A stretch of 64,000 bases of DNA, taken from JAZGGS01 sp963749485 (lineage in GTDB: Bacteria; Bacteroidota; Ignavibacteria; Ignavibacteriales; Ignavibacteriaceae). Location: assembly GCA_963749485.1 (NCBI GenBank), contig CAVVMV010000013.1:104304-168303 (forward strand), written 5' to 3'. The notes below the pieces were generated by a model, which saw only the letters and a program-made list of their open reading frames with translations, was not told the DNA's origin and made no database searches. Below are positions 9,993 to 18,786 of this stretch, in pieces (within the stretch, counting starts at the first letter, position 1; each line of letters starts with the position of its first letter). Position numbers and translations under genes: made by a program.

Positions 9993-10709
9993 CTAAACGT
10001 TAAATTTTAATTTGATCTCTTCAATCTTTTCAGAATAATAATCGGTCTTACCCGGTTTCATTTTTATAAGATTTGTAAAAACCTTAATTGCCTCATTATA
10101 TTGCCCCTGAGAAACATAAATTTGTGCGAGAGTCTCGGAAACTATCAGGTTATTTTCAGAAAGCCGCTCGAGTGAACGAGTTTCTATATTTTTTTCATCT
10201 CCGGGAGGTGGTAATTTTGCAGAAGCAATCGTCTTTGCAAGCTGTTCCAACCTGTTTTCAATCGCTTCGGTTTCTTCCAGCTTATCTTCTTCATTTTCTT
10301 TTACAGCAGGTAAAACAAAATTTTCGGATTCTTTGCTGTCGGCGTTCTCGTTAAAAAATATTTTTTCTCTTGGTGAACCGGGAACAGTTGTACGTTTTTC
10401 CAGTGTGTCTAGCTCATCCATATAAAAATTGTAGGTCTCATCCGAGTGAATGAGATTACTACCCTTCTTAATAAGCTTGGCAGCAAGTTCCTTCTTACCC
10501 ATCAAGGCATTTGCCCTGGCAAGTAATAGAATGGCAACAGGGTTTTCGGGATATAATTTTAATCCCTGGCGCAGAATAAAAACGGCGTCATCAATATTAT
10601 CGTTTTCAATCTCAAGATATGCTGCTCTAACAAAAAGCGGAGACTTTTTATTGTACTCGTAGATAAGTTTAACTTTGTCAGAAAATATTTGTGATGCAGA
10701 TTTTTCCAA
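9993..10709 (-). CDS. Tetratricopeptide repeat protein
   Basis: A 238-residue soluble protein with TPR-type helical repeats at the N terminus (residues 20-75, with FVRAAYLEIE and PVAILLLARANALMGKKELA) and one more at the C terminus (SETLAQIYVSQGQYNEAIKV). A low-complexity acidic linker of about 70 residues lies between them. No signal peptide is visible. TPRs mediate protein-protein contacts; no more specific function is apparent. It follows the GT2 gene by eight bases, suggesting a role alongside glycan or lipopolysaccharide genes, but that is inference from position. Confidence 0.8.
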   Translation of the reverse strand: MEKSASQIFSDKVKLIYEYNKKSPLFVRAAYLEIENDNIDDAVFILRQGLKLYPENPVAILLLARANALMGKKELAAKLIKKGSNLIHSDETYNFYMDELDTLEKRTTVPGSPREKIFFNENADSKESENFVLPAVKENEEDKLEETEAIENRLEQLAKTIASAKLPPPGDEKNIETRSLERLSENNLIVSETLAQIYVSQGQYNEAIKVFTNLIKMKPGKTDYYSEKIEEIKLKFNV

Positions 10710-10717
10710 TTTTTTAT

Positions 10718-12172
10718 TTAATTACTTTTAGCAAAAGAATGCCTGATTGAAGTAATAGATACATACGAAAACCCGATAAAGAAAAGTAGCTGAAACGGCA
10801 GCACAGCAATTTCCAGGAAGTAGATGCTGGAAGCTACTCCTATAAAACAGTAAACTGCCATGATGGTTTCTACAATAACAGCAAGACCCAGTTTATTGTT
10901 TAAATATTTTTTATCCATCCACGATCCGTCTTCGCCAACAAGTTTAAATTTCGGAGTTCTTACAAATTCACTTTTCCTGTTCATCAATCCTTCGAACACA
11001 GCCCGCGAATTGTTTATTGCAAAACCCATACTGCCAGCCATAAATAGTGGGAAGAGCACTATTCTTTTTCTCCAATCGGGATGAATATCTTTTTGTGAGT
11101 ATAAATAAAACATAAATGAACTTATAAAAGCGAGAACAAAAACGGACATCACTGCAAAGTAAAGTTCGTGTGAACCACTGTTTTTTACAAACACAAGCGG
11201 TACATTTAAAATTGCAGCAAGAAGTATAAATGGAAATACAAAATTATTGGTAAGATGAAATGTGCCTTGCAGTTTAATTCTCAAAGGTACTTTTGACCTC
11301 CAGAGCTGCGGTAAAATTTTCTTAGCTGTTTCTATGGCACCTTTTGTCCATCTGAACTGCTGGGTTTTTAAAGCGTTAATTTCCGAAGGTAATTCTGCCG
11401 GTGATGTAAAATCTTTTAAGAAGATGAATTTCCAACCGTTAAGCTGCGCGCGGTAGCTTAAATCTAAATCTTCGGTAAGTGTATCGGCATGCCAGTTACC
11501 AGAATTTTCAATACAATCCTTTCTCCAAACTCCGCCGGTTCCGTTAAAGTTTATAAAAAAGCCGGCTTTATTCCTAACAGATTGTTCAATAACAAAATGA
11601 CCATCTAATGCCAGTGCCTGAGCTTTTGTAAGTATTGAATAATCACCATTTAAATGTTCCCACCTTGTTTGAACCATCCCAACGTTTTCATTTGTAAAGA
11701 ATGAAAGGGTTTTCTTTAAGAAATCTTTTTGGGGGATAAAATCAGCATCAAAAATTGCAATATATTCACCCTTTGCAATCTTTAAACCTTCCTTAAGCGC
11801 ACCGGCTTTAAAACCATCCCTATTCTTCCTCTGAATATGACTTATATCAAAACCTTCTTTGCGTTTCTCTTCAACTACGCGGGCAGCAATGCTAACTGTT
11901 TCATCAGTTGAATCATCTAAAACCTGTATTTCAAATTTATCTTTCGGATAATCAATCTTGCATATTGTATTAATGAGCCGTTCTACCACATACAATTCGT
12001 TATAAAGCGGAAGTTGAATGGTTACATTTGCATCGCATTTAAAATCTGGTTTAGGTTCATGTTTAACTTCTTTATACTTTCTATGGTAAAAGAGCATTAC
12101 AAATCCATGAAGACCAAAAACAAATAATATTAACAGAGCAACAAAATATCCAACGAGTATAATTTCATCCAT
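10718..12172 (-). CDS. Membrane glycosyltransferase family 2 (cellulose synthase/CESA-like)
   Basis: This 484-residue protein has an N-terminal membrane segment, a GT2 catalytic domain and four or five C-terminal membrane segments. Catalytic features visible are QVLDDSTDE (nucleotide Asp), FDADFIP (DxD), TEDLDLSYR (the TED catalytic-base motif) and QQFRWTKGA (QxxRW). This combination marks processive, membrane-embedded GT2 enzymes such as cellulose, glucomannan or ceramide-glucosyl synthases. The product cannot be told from sequence. It is followed by a TPR protein and preceded by an LptE-like lipoprotein, which fits an envelope or exopolysaccharide function. Confidence 0.88.
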   Translation of the reverse strand: MDEIILVGYFVALLILFVFGLHGFVMLFYHRKYKEVKHEPKPDFKCDANVTIQLPLYNELYVVERLINTICKIDYPKDKFEIQVLDDSTDETVSIAARVVEEKRKEGFDISHIQRKNRDGFKAGALKEGLKIAKGEYIAIFDADFIPQKDFLKKTLSFFTNENVGMVQTRWEHLNGDYSILTKAQALALDGHFVIEQSVRNKAGFFINFNGTGGVWRKDCIENSGNWHADTLTEDLDLSYRAQLNGWKFIFLKDFTSPAELPSEINALKTQQFRWTKGAIETAKKILPQLWRSKVPLRIKLQGTFHLTNNFVFPFILLAAILNVPLVFVKNSGSHELYFAVMSVFVLAFISSFMFYLYSQKDIHPDWRKRIVLFPLFMAGSMGFAINNSRAVFEGLMNRKSEFVRTPKFKLVGEDGSWMDKKYLNNKLGLAVIVETIMAVYCFIGVASSIYFLEIAVLPFQLLFFIGFSYVSITSIRHSFAKSN

Positions 12173-12192
12173 AATTAAAATCCTTTAGTTAA

Positions 12193-12735
12193 TCACCATC
12201 CCGAAACAACAGCTAATAAAATATCCTCAGAAATTTTATCGAGCGCTATCTCAATTGCCTGTTCCCGTTTATTTTCAATGTCAGCCGGTTCATAGTCACC
12301 ATAATTAGAAAAATTCTGATCGAAAATGGTTTTACGTTCGACTAAATCTTTATATATAACTTTTACGGTTATTGTAACTCTCCTCGAAGAAATATTTTCG
12401 CCCGCACTGACTATAGATGGTGCATCGGAGAAGGAAACAATAACAGACTCAAGAATTGCATCTGCTTTAGTGCGTTCAGCAACCTGGAGTGAATTATCTT
12501 CAATAAATTTATTAATTATCTCTTCAGTAAGCAGTTCTCTTAAACCGGGGACACCCGCGCCGCTTCTGTCTTCCGCAATAGGAATTGAAATGCTGTTAAG
12601 GTGTTCAGGAACTGATGCACCGGTAAATGAGTATGTACAGCAACCAATAAACTTAAACAATGTAAAACTTATGAACAAGAAAAAGAACATAAGTTTGGTT
12701 TGGTTTGCAATCTTTTTAAATAATTTTTTTTCCAT
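12193..12735 (-). CDS. lptE: LptE-like lipopolysaccharide-assembly lipoprotein
   Basis: A 180-residue exported protein. A hydrophobic stretch (LMFFFLFISFTLFKFIGCC) ends in a lipobox-like GCC, and the mature part begins CTYSFTGASVPEHLNSISIP. That beginning, followed by a LxELLTEEIINKFIEDNSLQV helix-strand, is typical of the Bacteroidota LptE family, which plugs the LptD barrel in lipopolysaccharide export. The GSGW-type end (VVSGW) is also seen in this group. It lies between a sigma-54 activator (10 bases upstream) and a GT2 glycosyltransferase, and GT9 occurs in the same operon, supporting a lipopolysaccharide role. Confidence 0.8.
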   Translation of the reverse strand: MEKKLFKKIANQTKLMFFFLFISFTLFKFIGCCTYSFTGASVPEHLNSISIPIAEDRSGAGVPGLRELLTEEIINKFIEDNSLQVAERTKADAILESVIVSFSDAPSIVSAGENISSRRVTITVKVIYKDLVERKTIFDQNFSNYGDYEPADIENKREQAIEIALDKISEDILLAVVSGW

Positions 12736-12744
12736 ACTCTAAAT

Positions 12745-13851
12745 TTACTGAATATTATATTCCTTAATCTTCCTGTAAAGTGTTCTTTCGCTTATATTTA
12801 GCATTTTAGCAGCTTTCCGCTTGCTGCCGCGCGTTTTATCCAAAGCGTTTATTATTGCCTCTTTTTCCATCTCGTTCAAAGGTAAAATGGTTTTACTCTC
12901 TTCCTTTTTATTCCGTTCAAAAACCTCATCCCGCTGGTGGATTAGAAAATCCTTCAAATCAACCAGGTCTTTTTTAATTTCGAACAGAGCACGGAAGAGT
13001 ATTTCTCTATCTGCTTCCTCGGGAGATTTTTTTAAAAAGACCGGCAGATTTCTGCTGCGGTTAGAATCTTCCCGCTGAACAAAAAGGGAGCTAATCGAAT
13101 GCAGGTCAATCATTCCATCTTTATTAAGAACGATTGCACTTTCAATTACATTTTTTAATTCTCTTACGTTGCCCGGCCAGTTATATTCTTTTAGCTCTTC
13201 CATTGCTTCAGGAGTTACCTGCGGCGGAGCGATCTTATGTTCCTCTGCATAATTGTTAATAAAAGTAAGAGCAAACTCTTCAATATCGCCCCTTCTTTTC
13301 CGAAGCGGTGGGATGCTTAAACTTACTGCTTTTAGCCGGAAGAAAAGATCTTCTCTGAAACGTTTTGTATCTACTTCTTCCTGCAGATCTTTATTTGTTG
13401 CTGCAATAATTCTAAGGTTTACTTTTGTAACAGTTTCCGCCCCAATTTTCATAAACTCTTTTGATTCTATCGCCCGTAAAACTTTAACCTGCGTACTAAG
13501 CGGCATTTCAGCAATCTCATCTAAAAAGAGTGTTCCGCCATCGGCAATTTCAAAATATCCCTTACGATGATCTATGGCACCGGTAAATGAACCCTTCTTG
13601 TGACCGAACAATTCGCTTTCCAGAATACCTTCTGGAATAGCACCGCAGTTTACACTAACTAACGGTTTACCTGCTCTTCTGCTAGATTCGTGAATTGCTT
13701 TTGCAAAAACTTCTTTACCTACTCCACTCTCACCATAAATTAATATTGTGATGTCAGAATCGGCAATCTGGGTTACAACATCAACAAGATCATTAATCTG
13801 TTTAGAATTTCCGATAATTCCATGTTTATTTTTAAATTCTTTTCTATCCAT
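12745..13851 (-). CDS. Sigma-54-interacting transcriptional activator without receiver domain
   Basis: A 368-residue protein built from an AAA+ domain and a C-terminal Fis-type helix-turn-helix. Walker A is GESGVGKE near residue 40, the sigma-54 contact loop is GSFTGA (a variant of GAFTGA), and Walker B is GTLFLDEIAEM. Arg-finger and sensor regions (FREDLFFRLKAVSLSIPPLRKR, WPGNVRELKN) are present. The DNA-binding helix is RGSKRKAAKMLNISERTLYRKI. No receiver or sensory domain precedes the AAA+ domain, so activity must be set by another protein, by expression, or be constitutive as in PspF-like activators. It heads the lptE-GT2-TPR-mpg-GT9-DUF3108 run. Confidence 0.9.
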   Translation of the reverse strand: MDRKEFKNKHGIIGNSKQINDLVDVVTQIADSDITILIYGESGVGKEVFAKAIHESSRRAGKPLVSVNCGAIPEGILESELFGHKKGSFTGAIDHRKGYFEIADGGTLFLDEIAEMPLSTQVKVLRAIESKEFMKIGAETVTKVNLRIIAATNKDLQEEVDTKRFREDLFFRLKAVSLSIPPLRKRRGDIEEFALTFINNYAEEHKIAPPQVTPEAMEELKEYNWPGNVRELKNVIESAIVLNKDGMIDLHSISSLFVQREDSNRSRNLPVFLKKSPEEADREILFRALFEIKKDLVDLKDFLIHQRDEVFERNKKEESKTILPLNEMEKEAIINALDKTRGSKRKAAKMLNISERTLYRKIKEYNIQ

Positions 13852-13888
13852 TCAACCTGGGTTACATTTCTTAATTTGATGGCAACGT

Positions 13889-13913
13889 GACAAATTGTCG
13901 CAGTGCAAAAATA
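13889..13913 (-). promoter_or_regulatory. Bacteroidota-type -7 box with adjacent palindrome upstream of the sigma-54 activator
   Basis: On the minus strand TATTTTTG (13906-13913) fits the Bacteroidota -7 element TAnnTTTG. Seven bases downstream is an 11-base palindrome, GACAAATTGTC (13889-13899), about where transcription would start. It could be an operator for the gene starting at 13851. This is a sequence match only. Confidence 0.4.
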
Positions 13914-13979
13914 GTGATTTCTTTATAAATATTAAATATGAATAGAAATAGCTAAATTGAGTTGGATTTTGAGAGGAAA

Positions 13980-14757
13980 TTATGTCACAGCTTGATTTTT
14001 AAGCCATCTGTTGCAATTATCGTCTCTTTTTCTCACATCTTCCGGCAACTGCTTCAAATCAAAATTGAGTTTTTCTTCATCTTCATCAGTAATATGTGTT
14101 AATATTATTTTTGATGGATTAATTTTTTCCGCTGCAATTAAAATTTCTTCAAGTGAAATATGAGTTGTTTCGGTGATGAATATATCAGTCTTCATATCTT
14201 TAAAAATATAAAGATCTTCTTTTCCGCCAACATCGCCGGTGTAGTGAATCCGGTTCCCCTCAACTTTAAATAAGAAGCTTAAACATGCAAAACTTATATT
14301 GGAATAATTTTCATACTCAGTTAATTCTGTAAGATGAGAATTCTGATCAGCTAAAATTTCTATTTCATCATTTATCGAAAACGATTCTTTTATAGTAAAG
14401 GGTTCATAATTTATTTTAAATCCTAACCTTTCTGGAAAAAGATAGGAATTAATTAAAAAATTCTGAATAACATTTTTTAGTTCTTCATGAATAAAGATAG
14501 TTAGCGGTTCAGTTCGTTTGTACATTTTCATCTGAACAATTAAAGCTGCTAAACCTGTATAATGATCAGGATGAAGATGTGTGAATATTATTCCGTTAAC
14601 TGAATTGAAATCTATTCCTGCTTTTAAAAAAGCTTTAGAAATTCCATCGCCGGCATCAACAAGAAGGTTAAAATGTTTTAGATGAAATAAGAAATGAGGA
14701 GTGCTCTCTTTTTAAAGATGCTTTGCCTGAACCGGTTCCTATGAAAGTTATTTCCAT
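13980..14757 (-). CDS. Metallo-beta-lactamase-fold hydrolase (RNase Z-like)
   Basis: Read from ATG at 14757 the protein begins MEITFIGTGSGKASLKREHS, and after one frame shift near 14668 continues HFNLLVDAGDGISKAFL and IIFTHLHPDHYTGLAALI. THLHPDH is the metal-binding HxHxDH motif; further ligands are the His in LTELTEYENYS-type loops, the Asp in HYTGDVG, and the His in LTHITDED near the C terminus. The order and length (about 255 residues) match RNase Z/AtsA-like hydrolases. No substrate can be assigned. The shift is inferred to be an error because the fold is otherwise complete. It starts ten bases after the TPR/SPOR gene stop. Confidence 0.75.
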
Positions 14758-14766
14758 GGATTCATT

Positions 14767-15503
14767 TTACCATGTAATTGGGACTATTCTTCCGGAGAGT
14801 TTATACTTTGTATTTATTACCTGGAGAAAACCTTCTGCATCATTTTCGGTTACAAATTTTCCAACATACACAACATGAAAGATTGTACCACCCACAAGTT
14901 TTTCTTTTGTTTCAGAAAAAATTCCTGAATTAAGAAATTCTGCTTTTAATGATTCTGCATTATTTCGCTGTTTGAGAAAGCACCTGCTTGAATTGTAAAT
15001 TTAAATTCCTGCTCTGCAACAGTTTCATCCCCATTTACATCAATAGTATCCTCTTCGTTACTAACCGAAACATTTCCATCTTCAGGAAATTTATTCTGCT
15101 GGGCAATTTTTATATAAGGCGAACCGGGATAATCCAAAACAAGCTGGTCAAGTTTTTTTTGTGCCGTTTCATATAATCCAAGAGCATAGTAATAAGAAAA
15201 GATTCTATAAAGAGCAGCATCAGCATACTTGCTTGTTGGGTAATTATCAACAATATCCTGGTAAATTACAACAGCCATTTGCCCATTTTCAGTTAGCACA
15301 CCCTCCAGAAATTTAACGGATGGATTTTCGGGATATTCTTCTTTAAGATCTAAAAGTTCAGATCGTGCTTCATCAATATTACCGCTTTCAATTTGCTTAA
15401 GGTATGGAATAATATCAACATCCTGGGAGTAAGCCAGACTACTCAAAATGAATAATAATATTAAAGTTGGAATAACTGTATTACTCCATATTTTATATCG
15501 CAT
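14767..15503 (-). CDS. Exported TPR protein with C-terminal SPOR domain
   Basis: Starts at 15503 (MRYKIWSNTVIPTLILLFIL) with an AGGGAAG ribosome site and a signal peptide ending SLAYSQ. TPR-like repeats follow (LKQIESGNIDEARSELLDL; YPTSKYADAALYRIFSYYYA), then a short linker and FKFTIQAGAFSN, the start of a SPOR domain. One base shift near 14955 leads into its remainder (NAESLKAEFLNSGIFSETKE, FHVVYVGKFVT) ending ITW at 14767. SPOR domains bind denuded septal peptidoglycan glycan strands, so the protein probably acts in the periplasm, perhaps at division sites. It is cotranscribed after miaB (31 bases). Confidence 0.78.
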
Positions 15504-15534
15504 AGTTCTTCCCTGCAAAAATAACTTAAATAAG

Positions 15535-16884
15535 TTAACCGGTAAGTGAAAGTGAATCTTCAACAATTTTGGAAACCCTGATAAAATCTCCAAACAATGT
15601 AGCCGAAGTTGCACGGTTCAATTTCACCTCTACATAATCGCCTGTTTTAATATCATTATTGAGCGGAAAAATAACAACTTTATTTGTATCAGTTCTACCG
15701 GATAAGAATTGTTCCGATTTCCTGCTAAAGCCCTCAACCAGCACAGTTACTTCCGTTCCAATAAGTTCCTGGTTTATTTCATACGATATCTGCTGCTGTA
15801 AATTAATTATTTCCTGTAATCTTTTCCCTTTGGTCTTTTCAGGAACATCATCTTCCATTTTAAATGCTTTTGTACCTTCTCTTGGAGAATATTTAAACAT
15901 ATAAGCACCATCATATCTAACTTCTCTCATCACATCAAGTGTCATTACATGATCTTCATAAGTTTCAGTTGGAAAACCTGCAATAATATCTGTAGAAAAA
16001 CTTACACCGGGAATAATTTTTTTTGCTTTTTCAATCAACTTTAAATAATGATCAATCGAATAAGTACGATTCATTAATTCTAAAATTCTATCAGAGCCGG
16101 ATTGAACAGGAAGATGAATGAAATTGCATAGATTAGGATGTTCAGCAATTGTGTATAATAGTTTATCGGAAAGATCCTGCGGATGCGAAGTTGTAAACCT
16201 AACTCTCAGCGAGCGATCCACACTTGCACATGCAGCTAAGAGATCTGCAAAATCATTCTTTTCATCAAGGTAAGAATTAACATTTTGCCCGAGCAGAGTA
16301 ACTTCTTTAAAGTTTCTTTCAGAAAGCTGTTCCACTTCTTCCACAATTGAATTTAAAGCCCTGCTTCTTTCCCTTCCGCGTGTAAAAGGTACAACGCAGA
16401 ATGAACAGAACTTATCGCAGCCGCGCATAACTGAAATCCATGCCTGCAAGCCATCTTCCCTGTATGGAATAATATCATCATAAGTTTCAGTTTTGGAAAG
16501 TTTAACTCCAATTCCTTTATCACCATTATAAGCAACATCAATAAGTTCGGGTAAGCGACGATATTCATCGGGACCAACAACAAGGTCAACTATTTTTTTA
16601 TTATCAATCAGGTCTTTTCTTAATCTTTCCGCCATGCAGCCAAGAATACCCAGTATCATTTCCGGTTTTGATTCTTTCAGTTTTTTCAGGTTTCCTAATC
16701 TGCCGTAAATACGCTGCTCAGCATTATCCCTTATACTGCAAGTGTTAAGCAATACAAGGTCTGCTGATTCTGCATCTTTAGAAATTGTGTAACCGTTATT
16801 TTGCAGAATGCCGAAAATAATTTCAGTATCAGCCAGGTTCATCTGGCAGCCGTAGGTTTCTATGTAAACTTTATTCTTTTCCAT
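15535..16884 (-). CDS. miaB: tRNA-2-methylthio-N6-dimethylallyladenosine synthase MiaB
   Basis: A 449-residue radical-SAM methylthiotransferase. The N-terminal domain begins VYIETYGCQMNLADTEI with the first cluster ligand, followed by NTCSIRDNAEQR and GCMAERL. The radical-SAM motif is GCDKFCSFCVVPFTRGRERS near residue 155, diagnostic for MiaB. A C-terminal TRAM domain ends around DFIRVSKIV. It converts i6A37 to ms2i6A37 in tRNAs reading UNN codons. Length and motifs are complete and the frame is intact. It heads the miaB-TPR/SPOR-hydrolase run. Confidence 0.95.
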   Translation of the reverse strand: MEKNKVYIETYGCQMNLADTEIIFGILQNNGYTISKDAESADLVLLNTCSIRDNAEQRIYGRLGNLKKLKESKPEMILGILGCMAERLRKDLIDNKKIVDLVVGPDEYRRLPELIDVAYNGDKGIGVKLSKTETYDDIIPYREDGLQAWISVMRGCDKFCSFCVVPFTRGRERSRALNSIVEEVEQLSERNFKEVTLLGQNVNSYLDEKNDFADLLAACASVDRSLRVRFTTSHPQDLSDKLLYTIAEHPNLCNFIHLPVQSGSDRILELMNRTYSIDHYLKLIEKAKKIIPGVSFSTDIIAGFPTETYEDHVMTLDVMREVRYDGAYMFKYSPREGTKAFKMEDDVPEKTKGKRLQEIINLQQQISYEINQELIGTEVTVLVEGFSRKSEQFLSGRTDTNKVVIFPLNNDIKTGDYVEVKLNRATSATLFGDFIRVSKIVEDSLSLTG

Positions 16885-17015
16885 TCTTATTTAATTCGTT
16901 AGAAGTAAATATAAAACAATCGTTTGTGTGGTTCAATCTAATACACATTACCACTTTGTAAGCTGAATATTTCCAGCTTACATTTTAAGGATATTTCCTG
17001 AATAATTGGGGAAGA

Positions 17016-17168
17016 TTAAATTGTAGTTAATGAGTAAAGGATTAGGTTAAAAATTGCGAATCCCAAAGCGCCAAAAATTATAGTAACAATAATTCTTTTT
17101 CTTCTCTGTTCGCGGAATATCTCCCCGCCTAATTTAGAGCGACCGTTAAATTTTACAAACCCAAACAT
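17016..17168 (-). CDS. Possible 50-residue single-span membrane protein
   Basis: An open frame from ATG at 17168 begins MFGFVKFNGRSKLGGEIFRE. It has a basic cluster (QRRKRIIV) directly before a 20-residue hydrophobic segment, and ends at TAA 17016. The charge distribution fits a small inner-membrane protein with N terminus inside. It lies alone between miaB and a terminator. The frame could be chance; only the charge pattern and the empty surroundings support it. The rest of 16885-17318 shows nothing beyond the terminator. Confidence 0.4.
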   Translation of the reverse strand: MFGFVKFNGRSKLGGEIFREQRRKRIIVTIIFGALGFAIFNLILYSLTTI

Positions 17169-17264
17169 TTATCTGTTTCTTACCTGGTAAATTGAAAAAG
17201 TGAGAGCCAAATGTACATAAAAAAGTAGTATTTTCCACCATATTTAGGGATAGCTAACTACTAA

Positions 17265-17293
17265 TAAAAAACCCCTCTAAATTGAGGGGTTTG
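17265..17293 (-). terminator. Rho-independent terminator after the lamin-tail-domain protein gene
   Basis: ACCCCTC (17271-17277) pairs with GAGGGGT (17284-17290) around a six-base loop. On the minus strand it is followed by a run of six T residues. It sits 28 bases after the stop at 17319. Confidence 0.85.
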
Positions 17294-17318
17294 TAATAAA
17301 ACCGGTTTAAGGATTCTC

Positions 17319-18683
17319 TTATTTAATAAGAGTCATCTTTCTAACCTGGGTAAACTCACCGGCATCTAACCTGTAGAAATACATTCCACTGTTAAGATCG
17401 ACAGCATTGAAGTTTACTGTATGAACTCCTGCTTCCATAAATCTGTTAACAAGTGTTTTAATTTCCTGCCCAAGCGAGTTATAAATCTTCAAACTAACTT
17501 GCGAGCCCTCAGGAATAGAAAACTTAATTGTAGTAGAAGGATTAAACGGGTTAGGATAATTCTGTGAAAGCTCAAACTCGGTAGGAGTTATAATTTTAAC
17601 ATAAACGATTTTTGAATATTCATAAGTTCCATCCAGGTCAACCTGTTTTAACCTGTATGAATAACTTTCTGCAAGCAAATTTTGATCGGTATATGAATAG
17701 TAATTGATTTCGCGTTGTCGTTCCATTCCCACGAACAAAACCAATTTTGTTCCAGTTCTCAGAATTATAGGCTCTTTTTTCAAAATTTCAAAGCCGGAAT
17801 TATTTAACTCTGTTGCTGTAATCCAGCTTAATTTAACAGTGTTTTCATTTACTGATGCATTGAATGAAATTAATTCTACAGGAACACCCGGACCAACTAC
17901 ACCTGGATCGGGTGGAACATAAAGTGTGTCCCAGGTAACAAGTATGTTCTCAGTTGTTTCATCATGCCCGGTAATTCCATTTCCACCAGAATTAATTTCA
18001 TTTGCTCCTTCAAGAATTACCCTTTTGGTAGAGAATCCAGAACCTGGATCGGCTAGCTGCATTGGCATTGTGAAGGCATCTGCAAGGTAAGTGGTAGTAA
18101 GTGTATCTCCATCAGGCCCATCAACTGCAAGCCCGGTTTTATCCGCAATATCATTTGTTGCGCTTGGAGTACCCAGATTAACCATATCAACATCAACTAC
18201 CAGGTCAGTTATACCATCCCAGTAAAACAAGCAAGCATTTTCACCGGTGTTTGTTAATCCCGCAGATGCACCAACATCTGATTGAAGCATATCAGGGGTC
18301 AAGGGATCAGTACCATTAATCTCATAATCAGCTTTAAAACCAAATGTGGTGTCAAACTCTGCACCGTCAAAAGCAATTACAACAACCTGACCGGGATTTA
18401 TTTCTTCTGCTGCAGGAAATTGTACAATAAAATCAGATGAAATAATATTTGGTGCAGGACCATTACCGAAAGTACCAGCATAAAGCGCATAATCCTCGTC
18501 ATCACTCAGGTAATAATTTGTAAGATCTACGGGTGCGCCAGTAGGATTATAGATCTCAATGAATTCATCGGACGTGGGGGAAACCACAGCTTCTGTAAGC
18601 AGCAAATGAACTTGTGCCCGTGTGCTGCTATTAAAAGCAAATACACAGATCAATAATAAAATAAATAGTAAGTTTTTTTTCAT
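17319..18683 (-). CDS. Secreted lamin-tail-domain protein with type IX sorting domain
   Basis: A 454-residue protein with a signal peptide (NLLFILLLICVFAFNSSTRA) followed directly by a lamin-tail-domain-like region (LLLTEAVVSPTSDEFIEIYN, PVDLTNYYLSDDED). Next comes the common linker VPVELISFNASVNENTVKLS, then the C-terminal sorting domain with LSQNYPNPFNPSTTIKFSIP and MYFYRLDAGEFTQVRKMTLI. The last part directs export across the outer membrane by the type IX system and is usually cleaved or used for surface attachment. LTD regions in bacterial secreted proteins often accompany nucleases, but no nuclease domain is present. The start has a good GGGAGG site. The terminator at 17265-17293 ends the transcript. 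Confidence 0.85.
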   Translation of the reverse strand: MKKNLLFILLLICVFAFNSSTRAQVHLLLTEAVVSPTSDEFIEIYNPTGAPVDLTNYYLSDDEDYALYAGTFGNGPAPNIISSDFIVQFPAAEEINPGQVVVIAFDGAEFDTTFGFKADYEINGTDPLTPDMLQSDVGASAGLTNTGENACLFYWDGITDLVVDVDMVNLGTPSATNDIADKTGLAVDGPDGDTLTTTYLADAFTMPMQLADPGSGFSTKRVILEGANEINSGGNGITGHDETTENILVTWDTLYVPPDPGVVGPGVPVELISFNASVNENTVKLSWITATELNNSGFEILKKEPIILRTGTKLVLFVGMERQREINYYSYTDQNLLAESYSYRLKQVDLDGTYEYSKIVYVKIITPTEFELSQNYPNPFNPSTTIKFSIPEGSQVSLKIYNSLGQEIKTLVNRFMEAGVHTVNFNAVDLNSGMYFYRLDAGEFTQVRKMTLIK

Positions 18684-18786
18684 AGCATCCTCCCAAAAAT
18701 TATTAAGAAAACTTTCTTTTCAATATATAAATTAGTTGTTGTAGATTCCATCTTTTAAAATTAATTCTATATAAAATTAGAAAAAA

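Noticed and set aside
12326..12742. Plus-strand 138-codon frame over lptE
   Set aside because: It is antisense to an intact lipoprotein gene with clear family features and has no support of its own.
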